Of a stretch of 64,000 nucleotides of DNA, positions 47,701 to 57,600 are shown piece after piece; position 1 is the stretch's first letter; each line of letters begins with the position of its first letter. The position numbers and the translations under genes are program-made. The DNA is taken from contig CM063294.1 in NCBI GenBank assembly GCA_032173965.1, positions 11,336,452 to 11,400,451 of the forward strand, written 5' to 3'. Source of the DNA: Sitta carolinensis (Eukaryota > Chordata > Aves > Passeriformes > Sittidae). The notes beneath the pieces are model-generated. The model saw only the letters and a program-made list of their open reading frames with translations. It did no database searches and had not been told where the DNA came from.

Positions 47701-50639
47701 GAAAAAGCAAAAATGTTTCCTCAAATATTCTATTATATTACAGGCCTCACTGCTAACTTCGAGCATAAAAATACTGTGGCAGGCAGGCAAGGCAAAAGCT
47801 TCTAAAGGTAAATCCCAATCCATGAAAAAAGGACCCTATTCTTCAGTCCCTGTGTCAGGCCCCCAGTGCACTCAACTTGCCCAGCCGTGGTGAGTCAAAC
47901 AGTACAAAACAAGCTGGTGTTTTGACCACTTGGAGGTGGATTTGTTAAGCTCTTCCCTATCCATATTCCTAAACAGAACAGCAGAAACTCACCAAGATCT
48001 TGCAGGTGGCTCTGTTTTCCCTGAGCTCAATGTTTTTACCTTCCATAAGCACCAACTCCAATGCAGGCCACTATAGAATATGTGGACACCTAAGGAGAAG
48101 CTCTTGTCCATTAAAGCTGCTCTACAGGTCTATAACTAATGTAATAATTATTTTAAAAAATTAGGGTTTTCAAAGCCTGTAAAACAAGTCATAGAGAGAT
48201 CCCTTTATCTTTACAGAGCTGTCTTCACTATGGTCTCCTTGCTACCTCTGGCAGATTAGGGTTGGAAACATTTAGTATCTCCACACACATGCACTGTACT
48301 GGGAACACTGCTGGATTATGAGCAAAGGCTTTGTAAACTCTGCTGAGAAACCAAAGATTTCCAGCAGCGACTTTCCAGAGTTCAGAAGCTCTCAATCCAC
48401 TCCAAGCGTAGAAAAAGAGTTGATTTCCTTGGGTGATCCTCCTGGAGGTCACTACAATATGACAACTCACCTCACCAGCTGATTCTTTCACACAAATTCA
48501 CGCTCCAGATCTTTTTTGGCAAATGTCTGCCAAAACAAATCCTCCACCCAATGAAATGAAGACACAAGATAAGCCTGCAAACTCTACAAGAAGGTACCCG
48601 GGTGCAGGGCTGCCAGGCAAGGTCAGCTGCCGGCCTGCCTCTCGTGGGAGCTCACCAGCCGTGTTTATTTTACACGTTTTTCTCTTCTGTTAATGAACAG
48701 GCAGCAAAAGAAACAATGGCCCAAGAGAGGAGAGCCAGGCAGCAGCACTGGGGGTACTGCTGGAACCAGTCGCTGCTGCCAAGCATCCCAGAACACACCA
48801 CTAACAAATTCCATTTTTTAAACACCTTTGGGAATACAGAGACAACTGTACTGGGCCCAAGGGCAATTCTGAGTGTTGCAGCATTACTCCCTTACCCTAC
48901 CACTGCGTGGATAGGCTAATGACACATTCTCACTCTCTCCCAAAAAAACTCATCCCAGGAGTTGCACAGGTCCCCCGTTGTGTCGGGCAGCTTCCTCACC
49001 GCTGCTTACTCCGACAAATCACACACCTTTGCAAGTGACGAGCCTGGTAATGAATGTGGACACTCCTTACACAGGACACTCAAACGGGAACATTCAACCT
49101 TGCAGTTTTGCATTTTTTGGTTTATTTCTCGGGATCGTTATCTCTGAAGGCATCACAATAGAGCGCAACCTTCACACAAAGGAGCGATGTGACCAGTTTT
49201 GTGTCACAACGCATGAGGTGAATGCAGACAGCGACGCTATCCTGGATTTCCTTATGCTTTGCTTATGTCCATGACTACAATGACAAACCACCTAACAATC
49301 CGAACACAGACTTCTACCTGGCACGATTAACTTGTCCTCTAGCCTTCCCATTAAGATGACAGCTTTCCAGGTGGAAATTGCAGAGCTGTCCATCTCCCAA
49401 AGATCAATAACTCTGATGAATCATCATGCTAGGCAGTAACAATTCTTACAAAACACCGGCACGTACAGTAATTGGGAATCTGATGGCACAACGGCAGTGT
49501 GATTTCAGTTAACAGAGACAGGTAGGAAAAGATTAAGTCTTTCCCAAACAAGACGCTTAGTGAAAACTTCTGTGGTTTTCTCCTACTCCCGATTCACTTG
49601 AAGCAGGTACGAGGGGAGCACAACACCCATCCCGACAGGCGAGGAAATGGTGTTCAGCGGTTTCAGCCTTTGCTGACGACAGCAGCGGGTTACAAGCGCG
49701 ATTTGGACAGCGCAGCCCCTCCGCTTCCCTTTTCGGGGACCCCCGTTCCCCAGCCCGGCCCCAGCCCGGGGCAGCGATCGCGGCGGGCAGAGCCGCGCTC
49801 GGCCGCGGCCCCCGGCCCCGCCGCCGCCATGAGTCGGCAGAGAAAGGCGGCGCGGCCTGCGCGGGGGAGCCGCGGCCGCGCACACGTGGGCAGGCAGGCC
49901 GCGGCCCGGGGAAGGGCCCCCGCGGGGGCGGCGGGGCCGCGCTCCCGGGGGAGCCGCACGCCGGGAACCGACCACGTTGCCGGCGCTGCTGCGGCGGAAT
50001 GCCGGGAGCGGGAGGGGAAGGAGTGGGGGGGCGGGGGGGGCCGCGTGTCCGCCACCGGGCCCGCCCGCCGCCGGGCCCCCGGCGCCCTGCGCTCCCCGCC
50101 GCCGCATGGCCGGGCCGCGCTGCCCTCCCCGCCTCGTGGCCGCGGCCGGCGCCGCCGCTCGCCCGCTCCCCCCGCGGCCCCGCAGGCCGCGGGCGCGGCC
50201 CCACGCCGCGTGTGCCGCATGGCGCGGCCGCCCGGGGCGCGGTCGGCGGCGCACCCGCCCCCCCCCCCCCGCTCCCAGCGACCCCCGAGCACCCACCGGG
50301 AGGCGACTGCCCGTTCACGGCCGGCGCGTTCTTCGTCCAGGGGTTCACCTTGGGCGGCGGGGCCTCGATGAACTCCCGGCGCCCCGAGCCGCCCGCCTCG
50401 CCGCCGTCCTCCGCCTCGCCGCCGGCCCTGAGCAGGCTCTCCTTCTCCTGGTTGTTGCTCTCCTCCTTCTGCTGCTTGGCGCTGGGCGGCCTCGGCGCCG
50501 CCGGCCCGCCGTCGGGGCCCATGGGCGGCTCGCCCTTCTCCCGGCCGCCGTCCTGCGGCGGCTTCAGCACCAGGGCGCGCTCCTCGGCGGGCAGCAGCGG
50601 GGCCGTGCCGGGCAGCAGCGCCTCCACCTGCGTCGCCAT
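10591..50639 (-). CDS. LARP1: LARP1, La-related protein 1 (19 coding exons, complete)
   Basis: LARP1 is a cytoplasmic RNA-binding protein and mTORC1 effector. Its C-terminal DM15 domain binds the m7G cap and first cytidine of TOP mRNAs, blocking eIF4E, while its middle part binds poly(A) and PABP. Exon lengths from the start at 50,639 are 343, 62, 66, 172, 132, 144, 163, 145, 175, 170, 354, 122, 206, 107, 152, 145, 110, 128 and 222 nt, giving 3,118 nt. Exon 12 is two bases short; with those the CDS would be 1,039 residues, close to the 1,019-residue human form. In order the protein has an acidic/proline-rich N-terminus, an RG-repeat box (about 293-306), the La motif (about 345-430), a PAM2-like INCPEFVP motif (about 450), an acidic block [13 protein letters not shown], and DM15 (about 805-960). 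All introns are GT-AG. FAXDC2 beside it confirms LARP1 rather than LARP1B. Confidence 0.96.
11350..11477 (-). CDS. LARP1: LARP1 exon 18, end of DM15
   Basis: It encodes [20 protein letters not shown], then [18 protein letters not shown], the third DM15 repeat. The acceptor is TTCAG and the donor GAT|GTGAGT. Confidence 0.96.
11947..12056 (-). CDS. LARP1: LARP1 exon 17, DM15
   Basis: It encodes [18 protein letters not shown], then [16 protein letters not shown], nearly identical to human. The acceptor is CCCAG and the donor G|GTAGGT. Confidence 0.96.
12226..12370 (-). CDS. LARP1: LARP1 exon 16, DM15
   Basis: It encodes [39 protein letters not shown] and DGKEGY, the second DM15 repeat. Basic and aromatic residues that line the cap/TOP pocket in the human structure lie in exons 15-17. 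Confidence 0.96.
12617..12768 (-). CDS. LARP1: LARP1 exon 15, start of DM15
   Basis: It encodes [20 protein letters not shown], then [20 protein letters not shown] and KYRRRCLN, the first DM15 HEAT-like repeat. The acceptor is GCTCAG and the donor G|GTAGGG. Confidence 0.96.
13123..13229 (-). CDS. LARP1: LARP1 exon 14
   Basis: It encodes [19 protein letters not shown], then [16 protein letters not shown], a basic segment ahead of DM15. The acceptor is TTGCAG and the donor CAG|GTACCA. Confidence 0.95.
13322..13527 (-). CDS. LARP1: LARP1 exon 13
   Basis: Starting with the last two bases of a split valine codon, it encodes [38 protein letters not shown] and [14 protein letters not shown]. It is 206 nt with acceptor CTGCAG and donor AAG|GTGGGA. 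Confidence 0.95.
14077..14198 (-). CDS. LARP1: LARP1 exon 12, two apparent 1-base deletions
   Basis: It opens [20 protein letters not shown] then TPEPP. After the C run at 14,129-14,125 the conserved text continues in another frame ([12 protein letters not shown]). After the C run at 14,094-14,090 it moves to the third frame (RFQQ). The exon is 122 nt where the phases of exons 11 and 13 demand a length of 1 modulo 3; 124 would fit. Both splice sites are good. Confidence 0.9.
15322..15675 (-). CDS. LARP1: LARP1 exon 11
   Basis: This is the longest internal exon (354 nt, phase 0). It carries [55 protein letters not shown] and [19 protein letters not shown]. The acceptor is CTGCAG and the donor AAG|GTGAGA. 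Confidence 0.96.
15936..16105 (-). CDS. LARP1: LARP1 exon 10
   Basis: It encodes [38 protein letters not shown] and [16 protein letters not shown]. The SP and TP sites are typical of the phosphorylated linker. The [12 protein letters not shown] block separates LARP1 from LARP1B. Confidence 0.95.
16891..17065 (-). CDS. LARP1: LARP1 exon 9, end of the La motif and PAM2-like motif
   Basis: It encodes [20 protein letters not shown], then [28 protein letters not shown] resembles the PAM2 consensus used to bind the PABP MLLE domain. It has acceptor TTCCAG and donor G|GTGAGC. Confidence 0.95.
17281..17425 (-). CDS. LARP1: LARP1 exon 8, core of the La motif
   Basis: It encodes [20 protein letters not shown], then [20 protein letters not shown] and ISLIIK. 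This is the winged-helix La motif that contacts RNA 3' ends or poly(A). Confidence 0.96.
17647..17809 (-). CDS. LARP1: LARP1 exon 7
   Basis: It encodes [37 protein letters not shown] and [10 protein letters not shown], leading into the La motif. It has acceptor CCCCAG and a donor at 17,646-17,645 (GTGAGC). Length is 163 nt. Confidence 0.95.
18425..18568 (-). CDS. LARP1: LARP1 exon 6 with the RG-rich box
   Basis: It encodes [20 protein letters not shown], then [20 protein letters not shown] repeats of this kind bind RNA and are usual arginine-methylation targets. Compared with human (from memory), the stretch before WQDHDE is shorter, lacking the ATYVPVAPPTPAW segment. Local GC is very high. 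Confidence 0.93.
18739..18870 (-). CDS. LARP1: LARP1 exon 5
   Basis: This 132-nt exon encodes [20 protein letters not shown], then a His/Asn/Arg-rich stretch ending NNRGELK. It has acceptor TTGCAG and donor G|GTGGGG. Confidence 0.94.
19426..19597 (-). CDS. LARP1: LARP1 exon 4
   Basis: It encodes [18 protein letters not shown] and [17 protein letters not shown], a highly charged linker conserved in LARP1. The acceptor is a tandem CAGCAG, so inclusion of the first glutamine may vary. The donor is G|GTAAGG. Confidence 0.94.
20334..20399 (-). CDS. LARP1: LARP1 exon 3
   Basis: This 66-nt phase-0 exon encodes [19 protein letters not shown] plus SVQ, nearly identical to human. It has acceptor ACAAG and donor CAG|GTGAGA. 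Confidence 0.94.
21916..21977 (-). CDS. LARP1: LARP1 exon 2
   Basis: This small 62-nt exon lies between acceptor CTTGCAG and donor AAG|GTAAG. It encodes [20 protein letters not shown], matching the human segment after NGQSPPE. Phases agree with exons 1 and 3. Confidence 0.93.
23930..24040 (+). mobile_element. MIR-like SINE relic
   Basis: GCAGCTTTCCTTATCTGTAA, then CTTATCTCGCTGAGGTG, GTAATTAGCATTTGCAGAGC and ACT follow the order of the MIR consensus (cagTTTCCTCATCTGTAAAATG, ctacCTCATagGGTTGTTG, GTAAAGCACTT). It is an old copy in LARP1 intron 1, antisense to the gene. Confidence 0.6.
28590..28645 (-). mobile_element. Possible short MIR fragment
   Basis: GACACAGCCAAGGTCACCCA followed by GCTGACCAG resembles the reverse complement of the MIR core (CCAAGGTCACACAGCTAGTAAG). 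Too short to be sure. Confidence 0.3.
29390..29520. promoter_or_regulatory. Candidate enhancer or cryptic promoter in LARP1 intron 1
   Basis: Within 131 bp there are GTTAAC (29,392-29,397), an HNF1-like GTTAATTATTACC (29,399-29,411, 12 of 13 consensus positions), GATAAG (29,454-29,459), a GTCACGTGAT E-box (29,463-29,472), a TATA-like TATAAAAG (29,489-29,496) and a perfect MEF2 site CTATATTTAG (29,506-29,515). Function is inferred from motif density only. Confidence 0.35.
34503..34560. repeat. T/G-rich low-complexity tract
   Basis: GGTTTTTGGGTGGGG-type sequence runs into a T tract in LARP1 intron 1. Confidence 0.9.
34741..34763 (+). repeat. Poly(A) tract
   Basis: A run of 23 A in LARP1 intron 1 with no recognisable element attached. 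Confidence 0.95.
36208..36268 (-). mobile_element. CR1 LINE 3'-end fragment
   Basis: AAAGAATCATAAAATTGTTA, then GGTTTGAAAAGACCTTTAAG and ATCTC match the reverse complement of the avian CR1 3' end (AGAATCATAGAATGGTTTGGGTTGGAAGGGACCTTAAAGATC). It is truncated to about 60 bp. Confidence 0.75.
39060..39215 (-). mobile_element. MIR-like SINE relic
   Basis: GTTTTGCAGACAAAAGACTC, then TGACCTCTCCAAGGTCACAG, GCAGGGCTGTGGCCAGAACTC follow the reverse complement of MIR (TTTTACAGATGAGGAAACTGAG, CTTGCCCAAGGTCACACAG, GTGGCAGAGC...GATTCGAACCC). An internal A run (39,125-39,134) interrupts it. Confidence 0.6.
41759..41847 (+). repeat. Poly(A) followed by a (CAAA)n-type repeat
   Basis: A run of 33 A (41,759-41,791) grades into CAAA/CAAACAAA units, the usual decay pattern of an old poly(A) tail or A-rich microsatellite. 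Confidence 0.9.
42582..42639 (+). repeat. Poly(A) tract preceded by AATAAA
   Basis: AATAAA at 42,582-42,587 lies 27 bp before a run of 25 A (42,615-42,639). This spacing is that of a polyadenylated transcript end, so the stretch may be the tail of a retroposed sequence in the + direction. No parent gene was recognised upstream. Confidence 0.6.
43113..43167. repeat. A-rich and T-rich tracts back to back
   Basis: An A-rich run (43,113-43,136) is followed within about 15 bp by a T run (43,152-43,167), forming an A/T inverted pair in LARP1 intron 1. Confidence 0.85.
43190..43430. other. Small GC-rich, CG-containing patch in LARP1 intron 1
   Basis: GC and CG content rise sharply over about 240 bp, 6.9 kb inside intron 1, directly after the A/T tracts. 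No splice-supported exon was found. It might be an alternative promoter or only a compositional patch. Confidence 0.4.
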
Positions 50640-51010
50640 CTGCGCGCCCCCGAGCCCCGCCGGGAACCCCCCGACCCCGGTGCCGCCGCAATATGGAGCC
50701 GCGCGGGGACCACGCGACTGCCGCGGGGGCGCGCACCGCCCGCCCGTGCGCGCCGCCGGCGAGGGGAGGGGCGGCGCGGGGCGCGCCCCCGCGGGGCGGC
50801 CGGCGGCGCGCACGGGCCTGATGCAACGCCCGGCCGAGCCGGGGGGCGGGCGCGGGCGGTTAAAGGGCTCCGGGCCCTTCCCCGGCATCCCGGCCGCGAT
50901 CGGGCCGGCTGTGCCGCTCCGGCTCGGGGACTCCGGGGACGAGCGCACCCGTGGAGCCCCGCAGTCCCCGAGCCGGCTTTCACTGAGTCTCCCCGGCCGG
51001 CATCAGGCAG
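49690..51010 (-). promoter_or_regulatory. CpG island and promoter region of LARP1
   Basis: Very high GC with dense CG dinucleotides surrounds coding exon 1 and its 5' flank. Several GGGCGGG-type Sp1/KLF sites lie near 50,840-50,860, and no TATA box is visible immediately upstream of the ATG. This fits a housekeeping CpG-island promoter. Limits were judged by eye and the start site cannot be fixed. Divergent + transcription from the same island is possible. Confidence 0.8.
50297..50639 (-). CDS. LARP1: LARP1 coding exon 1
   Basis: It starts [11 protein letters not shown], matching the human 1,019-residue isoform start, at ATG 50,639-50,637. It ends in [19 protein letters not shown] plus NGQSPP and one base of a split Glu codon. 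The donor is G|GTGGGT (GT at 50,296-50,295). The same frame stays open upstream to an ATG at 50,948-50,946, so an N-terminally extended form is possible if transcription starts far enough upstream. Confidence 0.93.
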
Positions 51011-51107
51011 GAGCGCAGGGATAGGGATCTTCTCGGGTACCCACGCCTGGGGATAACGGCATGACGTGATTTCAGAGTGCAGAAAGGGACTCGGTGTGTG
51101 TCCTGGG

Positions 51108-51475
51108 GAAATCACGGAACCACAGAAAGGGTCAGGTTGGGCCGTCTGGTCCCACCTCCCTGTGTAAACAGGGTCGTCCCAGAGCACTTGGCACAGGATT
51201 GCACGCAGACGGTTCTTGAATATCTCCAGTGAGTGGGACGCCGCAGCCTCTCTACTCTCTGTTCCAGTGTGGGTCACTGCACAGTAAAGAAGTTCTTCCT
51301 TATATTCAGGTGGAACTTCCTGTGCATCAAGTTTTGCCCATTGCCTGTGTCCTATTGCTCCACGCCCCCAAGAAGTGCCCTGCTTCATCTTCTTGGTGAC
51401 ACCCCCCTTTAGATATTTATACACACTGATGAGGGAGAGACTCCTCTCATTCCTGTGCCCAGCAAAACCTTTGTT
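51108..51475 (-). mobile_element. CR1 LINE, 5'-truncated copy
   Basis: From AATCACGGAACCACAGAAAG through GGTCAGGTTGGGCC, CTTGAATATCTCCAGTG, TCCAGTGTGGGTCACTGCAC, AGTAAAGAAGTTCTTCCTTA, TTGCCCATTGCCTGTGTCCT and GATATTTATACACACTGATG, the order and wording are those of the avian CR1 3' region in reverse complement. It is about 370 bp, moderately diverged, just upstream of the LARP1 CpG island. Confidence 0.9.
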
Positions 51476-51617
51476 TGAGTAGGCTAAAATATTTAATTGG
51501 TCTCTAGCTAGATAGAATGATAGAATGTCACTTGCTCATCACCATCATTAATATTCCTGGTATTTGTCCTCAGTTCTTGCAGCCAGCAAGACAGCAACTG
51601 CAGCCCGTGTGTGAATT

Positions 51618-51690
51618 ATACATTTGTATGTATAATATATATATATATATATACATTTGTATGTTATATACAATTATACACATTTAAAAG
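51618..51690. repeat. AT-dinucleotide microsatellite
   Basis: ATATAT repeats flanked by TACATTTGTATG units on both sides, immediately beyond the CR1 copy. Confidence 0.9.
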
Positions 51691-54600
51691 GCAACTTGCA
51701 TTGCCAATACCGTTTAGCACAACCTGCCTAATTCACAGCAGCCCTTACTTGATGCTTTTTTTATTGAACGCGAGCTTCTCCCAGCCTCTTTGCTCATCAC
51801 AGCGAGCATGCTGCTCTGCTTCTGCCCAGAGAGGTTCATCTGGAAGTCCCAGCATGTCCTGCAGCCCCAGGGACACATCTATGCAATCCCTGCAGGAGAC
51901 CCGTCAGCATGACAAGGCACTGAAGATGTAGCTGCCAGCTGCTGATGCGTGGAGAAGGATGAAAAGCTGATTTCACTGTTGGAAGGAAAGAAGAAAGTGA
52001 GAAACAAACATGAGCTCAGCACAGCATTTGGAAGGGCAACAGCATCAGGGCTCTGGCAGATCCATTGAGAGAGTCTCGGGCTGTCAGGGATGCTCCGCTG
52101 AGACCCCCTCAGCTCTCTGTGTCCCCTGGTACCCAACCTCTGGGCTCAGAGAGTACCCTCCTATGCCACAGCCTCAGGGATCGCCAGCAGTTAACCCAAA
52201 TCATTCAAGAATTTGGCCAGTAAAATTCCAAAGGGAAGTTTAAACATAACTCCAGTAGAGAGCTGCAGAGCCCCCAGCCAGTCTCCCACCTACACCCCTC
52301 TTGGAGCGTGGGGAGCACAGCTGGGTGAGGAAGGTGGCTGCAGCCAGGGGACCTGCAGGCCAGTGCTGTCCCTCACGTGTCCCCAGCCAGGGTGCAGCGT
52401 TCCAGCTCGGTCCCTTTGGGATGCTGCTCTGCTGCCACGTGAGCGGGAGCCAGCCCGCGGTGGCTGAGAGCCAAACTGGCTCCAGAGCTGCCCGGCAGGA
52501 GGAGCTGGGCGAGTCTCACCCTCATGCAGTGCCCAGCCAGGCCAAACCCCAGCAGGTATGCAGTATGAACAAGCGAAGGGGGAAAGAGGGGAGTGTCCGT
52601 GCAAGTTTCTTACATCAGCCATAGGGAACTTCACGTTGGCAGGTCAGCTCTCAAACACCCATTCTTCATGGGAAGGGAACGTGGGTGTGCACCACCTCCA
52701 GCTGGTGTGAACATGCTGGCCATGTCCAGCAAGCTCCGTGTGCCCCTCTCCTCCCTTGGTGTCCTCTCTTCTGATGGACCCGTCTTCCCCTGCTCTGCCC
52801 AGCATCCATGGCACTTGGATATTCTGCTCCTCCCTCCAGGGGCTTGCTGAGAAGCAGCCAAGGAATCTCTGCATTTCTGCAGCACAATTCACTGGGAAGT
52901 AATCCATCTCTGCTTTCCCCAAATTCAACGAAAGCACCTGACCGGCATCCCCAATCCTGCTTCTCCGCCTCCTCCTTCACCCCAGCTGTGTCCCTGTGCC
53001 TGCCCAGACCCCATCAAGCAGCTCCGGGTGCTGCCTTCCAGCCCTGTGCTGGCCCTGAGCAGGCTCCGAGGACGCAGTCTCCAGGGAAACTCCTCTGCTG
53101 AGCAGTGATTTGGGCAGGAGCTCCCCACCTCCCTTGCTCCGTGTACAACAGCTTATTTATTTCTCCCCGACTGAAGCGTGGCTTGCATATTTATTGCAGA
53201 CAGCCAGCTGCTGTGGTGCTGGCCTGGAGGTTTAAAGATGTTTTGATTGTGGCCATTAAAGTCTCTGAGCATCTCTGGGTCTTGCTTGCCTGGAATATCC
53301 CCAGCTTCATTTCTGCTGGTCCAGCAAGCTCACCTAGGGGCCCGACCTTCCCCTTGGGAACAGCTTTAGTTCAGTGGCCTGGAGCCTGTGCATGGCAAGC
53401 AGCACAAAGCAGCCAGTGTGACTGATATGCTCCTTAACTTCACCATCCTGTTTGGCTGGTAGCTCAGCCCCTTTCTCAGGTTCCACTTGCCTAGTTTTGT
53501 CCAGCGCTGTGGCCACGAGGTCACCGTTAAAAGTGCTTCCTGCAGTTTCACCTTTGCTCTAGTGTGGTCCCGAATGCCGGTCAGCGTTGGCAGCACACTC
53601 CTCACATCTGAGCACACTCCTGAGCTCCGACACACTCCTTTCCCTGCATCCAGGAGCTGTGCAGACCTTGCAGTCAGCTCAGATTTGAAGTGTGCTTCCC
53701 AAGGGAATTTTCTCTCCCCAGCACCTCCAGACCAGTTTGCTTGCTGCCAGTGCTGGTCACGCTGGTCTCTGGTGAGATGCCCAAGTTTTACACGTGGATG
53801 GCAGAATATTAAGGCTCAGGCATCTTTAATGCTGTGCAAAAAAGAAAGAGGATTTTTCCAAGGAAAGTCCAAGCCTCCTATCCTGAGTCATATGCTTTGA
53901 CTTATTTATGTGGCAGTTATTGCTCCATGAACCCTGCCAGGGAGAAACATTGTCAGGGACAATGCACACAAGGTTGGGCTGACATTCCTGCAGCAGCCCT
54001 GCAGCATTGCCCTCCAGAAAACCCAACTGCCCCGGAGGGGTGTCAAAGTCCTGCTCCCAATGGACTTGCAAATGCAGCCTGACCATCCAACTGCTGGTGC
54101 CCATAGGGAAAAGCTTTTTAAAGGACACACTGATCTCATTCCTAGAAGAGAAAGATCTTTGCTCTGAGAAGAGGGTGGTATGCTGATGCAGAACCATTCT
54201 CAAGACTGGGCCAACTCTGAGATTGAAAATTTTAATTTCAGAAAACCTGACAGTTTCCCATTGAAAGATACTCAGCTTGCCCTAAAGTTTCTCATCAGGA
54301 TAATCTGACCCAACCTTTTCAGTCTGGGTGAGATTCTTTCCCACAAAACAGTGGAAGCCCAAATTCCAGTTCCAGTTTGCTGTGTCTTTTACGAGTGGGG
54401 CTGAGGGCAGGCTGCCAACAAATCCCTGTGACCCTGCCATGGCAAGTGCCCCCCAACCCCAGCAGACACCTATTAGTGGCACACAGTGGCCATGACAAAG
54501 GACTCGAGTACTTTTAAAACACCCAAACTTTTAATTGTACTACTCAAAATACCCACATCTCAACCTGCTTTAGCTCAGAACCAGAAGGAAGTGACCATTC

Positions 54601-57600
54601 CTGAAGTTTCTGCAAGAGAGAGCTCCAACACCCCCTTGTTTAGCCTCTTCTTGCTCCGAGTTTTTAACCCCAGCGCTCCCGCCCCTGCTCTGGAGGGTGG
54701 GACCATGCACTGCAGCACAGCACGCAGCCAGAGCAGCGAGCTCAGCTTCTCCACCTCAGCTGCCAGGGCACGGGGGTGAGAACGCACTGAGTGCTCCCAG
54801 ACAGTCCCACAGGCTTTCTCTATCTGCAGCCATGTGATCCAGGGAGATGGAAGGCACTCCCTGGCTCTGAGATTAATTCACATGGACCCTTCCCGCAAAG
54901 CATATGAAGGACCAGCGGGAGGAGTGAGCGCATTCCCACCAATAAGTAATTTTCAACCTGCGTAATAAAACAGCAGACACTAACGAGTTCCATTACATCC
55001 CCATTAAAAAGTGCTTTCACTTAGCAGGACTCCACAGCCCAGGGGCTGGGGCTCAGTGGTTGGATGCTGCAGCCCAGCCAAAGGCACAGTGCTCTCAGGG
55101 CACTCGTGCCATGCGTGGGGTAGGAACCAGCTCCCGAAGCTGCTGTCCCCTCGCTGCTTCCACCCATCCTCTGCATGCTGGGAAGTGGTGCTGCAGATGT
55201 GTTTGTGTCTTAGAGTGCACCCCATGGATTTTCCTGGTGCTAGGAAGTCAGATTGAAACATGGGCAAATATCCTGTGATTAAAAACTGAAGCCCGCTATG
55301 CAGCTTTTGTGTTTTTTGGTAAGTGGATTGGAGAGGGGGGATATTTAACAATACATAACTGCTTTTATCATGACAACTTTTCCCTCCAAAAGCCACAGTT
55401 CTTGTAGGACTCCCCCAAAGCCAGTAAATCTTGACTGCTTGTGAAAAATTCCCCCATTTCCTAGTTATTGATGACATGGGCTTCAGAAAGCAATACCTCC
55501 TCTAGAACACAATTTCTCACTTTGTATATTTTGCTGGAGATATATTAGGCCAAGGTTTCTTATGTCCCCTAAACCACTTCCATTTCCAGGAGCTTGTGAA
55601 AACATGACATAAGTTGACCACTGAACCTGATATTTTCTCTGAAGGATATTTACCCTCCCTGCCACCCCTCCACCATCAGGAATTTCAGCAGAAATATTTC
55701 AGACCCTTTTACAAAGAGAAATGAGATGTAAGAGCTCTGCTATCCTTGTTCAAGATGCCTTAAGCTCCACGTGCTTCAGATGAGATGTCCTGAATCCTTC
55801 CCAGGCCCCAGCTGCCCACAGCAGTGCCAGAGGTCCCTGACTCAGCCCTCCCAAGGATATGCCATTCCTATGGAGAAACAAAGCATGCTGGCAATGTGCT
55901 GTGATTCCCAGGAATTTGTGCTTCCCTGCCATCAGCTCCTTGCACCAGCACTGGCCAGGGTCATACATCTTTCTGCCTTGTCCCTGATGTGCAGGGAGGC
56001 ACCAGCCAGTGGCTGCTCTGCAGAGCTCAATTAATTCAAGCAGTGGCAGCTTGTGCCCTAAAAGCTCCCAAAGACTCAAGGTGAGAATCAATAAGATTGA
56101 TGGGTGGAATTGCTGGGATATTTTCCTCTAAGCACCTAAGGATAATTAACAGCCAAAACGCTTGGAGTCACCCACCAAAGTTATGAAATACTAAATCAGA
56201 GGCAGCTCCCAGCAGCTCTGCTCGCTCCCTTTGCAGGTTGTACATTCACGATGAAGCCGTCAGCCAGGCACAGCCACAAATTCTCTCTTTTCCCATGGGA
56301 CTTCTGCTCCTTCCAGTGGCTGGCAGTTATTTAAATATTGTTTTACCCCTCTGCAGTCAAAGCAAAGCCCTGGGTTTTGCCATTCAAATCCAAGCCTGGC
56401 CCACAGCACAAGGACATGGCTTCTGGGTGTTTCCCTGGTAGGCAGCATGTTGGGATCCGTGTCGCACCAGCAGGTACAGATCCAACGGGTGCTGCTCTCC
56501 TCCTCAGATAGCCAGGGAAGTAAAAAATAGTTAGAAGTTAAGATCATTTTGCTCTTTTGTGTGCAAGACTTCAGATTTCTATCCCCCAGCTTTTGAGGAC
56601 ACTGGGCATCCTACCCCAGTGTTTTTCTCCCCACTCTTGCAGCCACATTGACTCTGGTACCAGGCACAAGCAGCCAGCAGTCTGGACTCCAGCAGGCCTC
56701 ATAGGGCTACCAGAGGAGGTGGAACTAGGCAGGAACCCCATCAAGAGCCAGTCTGAAATGGTGGGGCTGAGCTGCCTGGCCAGCTGTCCCACACAGAGTT
56801 CAGGTCTCCTCCTGTGATCCACAGCAGAGGGCCAGCACACACCCACCCCCTGTCCAGCCCATCCTGGCTGCCTGCCCTGAGCACCAGCCATCACACCAGG
56901 AGTGACAGAGGACCCCAGGAGGGTAGAGCACATCTCTCTGTCCAAGAGCTGCACTGTGCACTTGAGCAAAGGGGCTGGAGCAGGGGCAATTCCATGCCTG
57001 ACTCTACTTGACCTCCAGGAATGACTAAAAGATCCCTCTTGAACCTTGGGATGTGTTGTGTGTGCCTGTTGTGCTCCTGGTATCTCGAGGATCTTCCTCC
57101 ACTGCATGTCCCTGCTGCCATCCCCTGCAGGGAAGTTTCAGTGCTGAGCAGGTTTTCCTGCCTTTTCTCCACATTCTGTTACTTGGGAAGCCTCCATCCT
57201 GCACAGATGCTCCCCCAGCAGCCAGCACAGCTGTCCCATGCCCCCAGCACCCAGGGTGCATGGAGGGGACATGGCTCCAAGCTCTGAGCATCCTCTCCCC
57301 TCCACTTGTGCTCTGCCTTGAGCCAGGCCCTCTGGCTGTGACTCCCACTCAGCCTCGCCAGCTTTGTGTTTGCTTTCCCAAATATTTTGCTGGTGCAAAG
57401 GAAACATCAGCCTGCTGAATCGTGAGCTGAGCCACCTCCACCTCCGAGCCGAAGCCCATGAAGTGGGAGAGGTGATAACTTGGAAGCAAAGCAATGCCAA
57501 AGCATAGAGCAACATACACCAGTCCTCCTCACCCCCTGGCAGTCTGCCCTGGTGCCACCAAGTCGAGCTGGGGACAGTCCCTGTAGCCAGGATGCTGGCA

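Larger units (their letters stand above)
21978..50296 (-). other. LARP1: LARP1 intron 1 (28.3 kb)
   Basis: No recognisable coding exon was found on either strand. The open frames present are short and lack family motifs. Contents I could support are two MIR-like SINE relics (about 23,930-24,040 and 39,060-39,215), a short CR1 end (36,208-36,268), several poly(A)/(T) tracts, a compact motif cluster at 29,390-29,520, and a small GC-rich patch at about 43,190-43,430. Confidence 0.85.

Noticed and set aside
49557..50296. Continuation of the LARP1 exon 1 frame beyond 50,297
   Set aside because: A good donor (G|GTGGGT) ends the exon, and the peptide beyond it loses all LARP1 resemblance, whereas exon 2 at 21,977 resumes it in phase.
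49598..51056. Long open frames on the + strand through the CpG island (up to 359 codons)
   Set aside because: They are antisense shadows of LARP1 exon 1 and its promoter; stop codons are rare in such GC-rich DNA.
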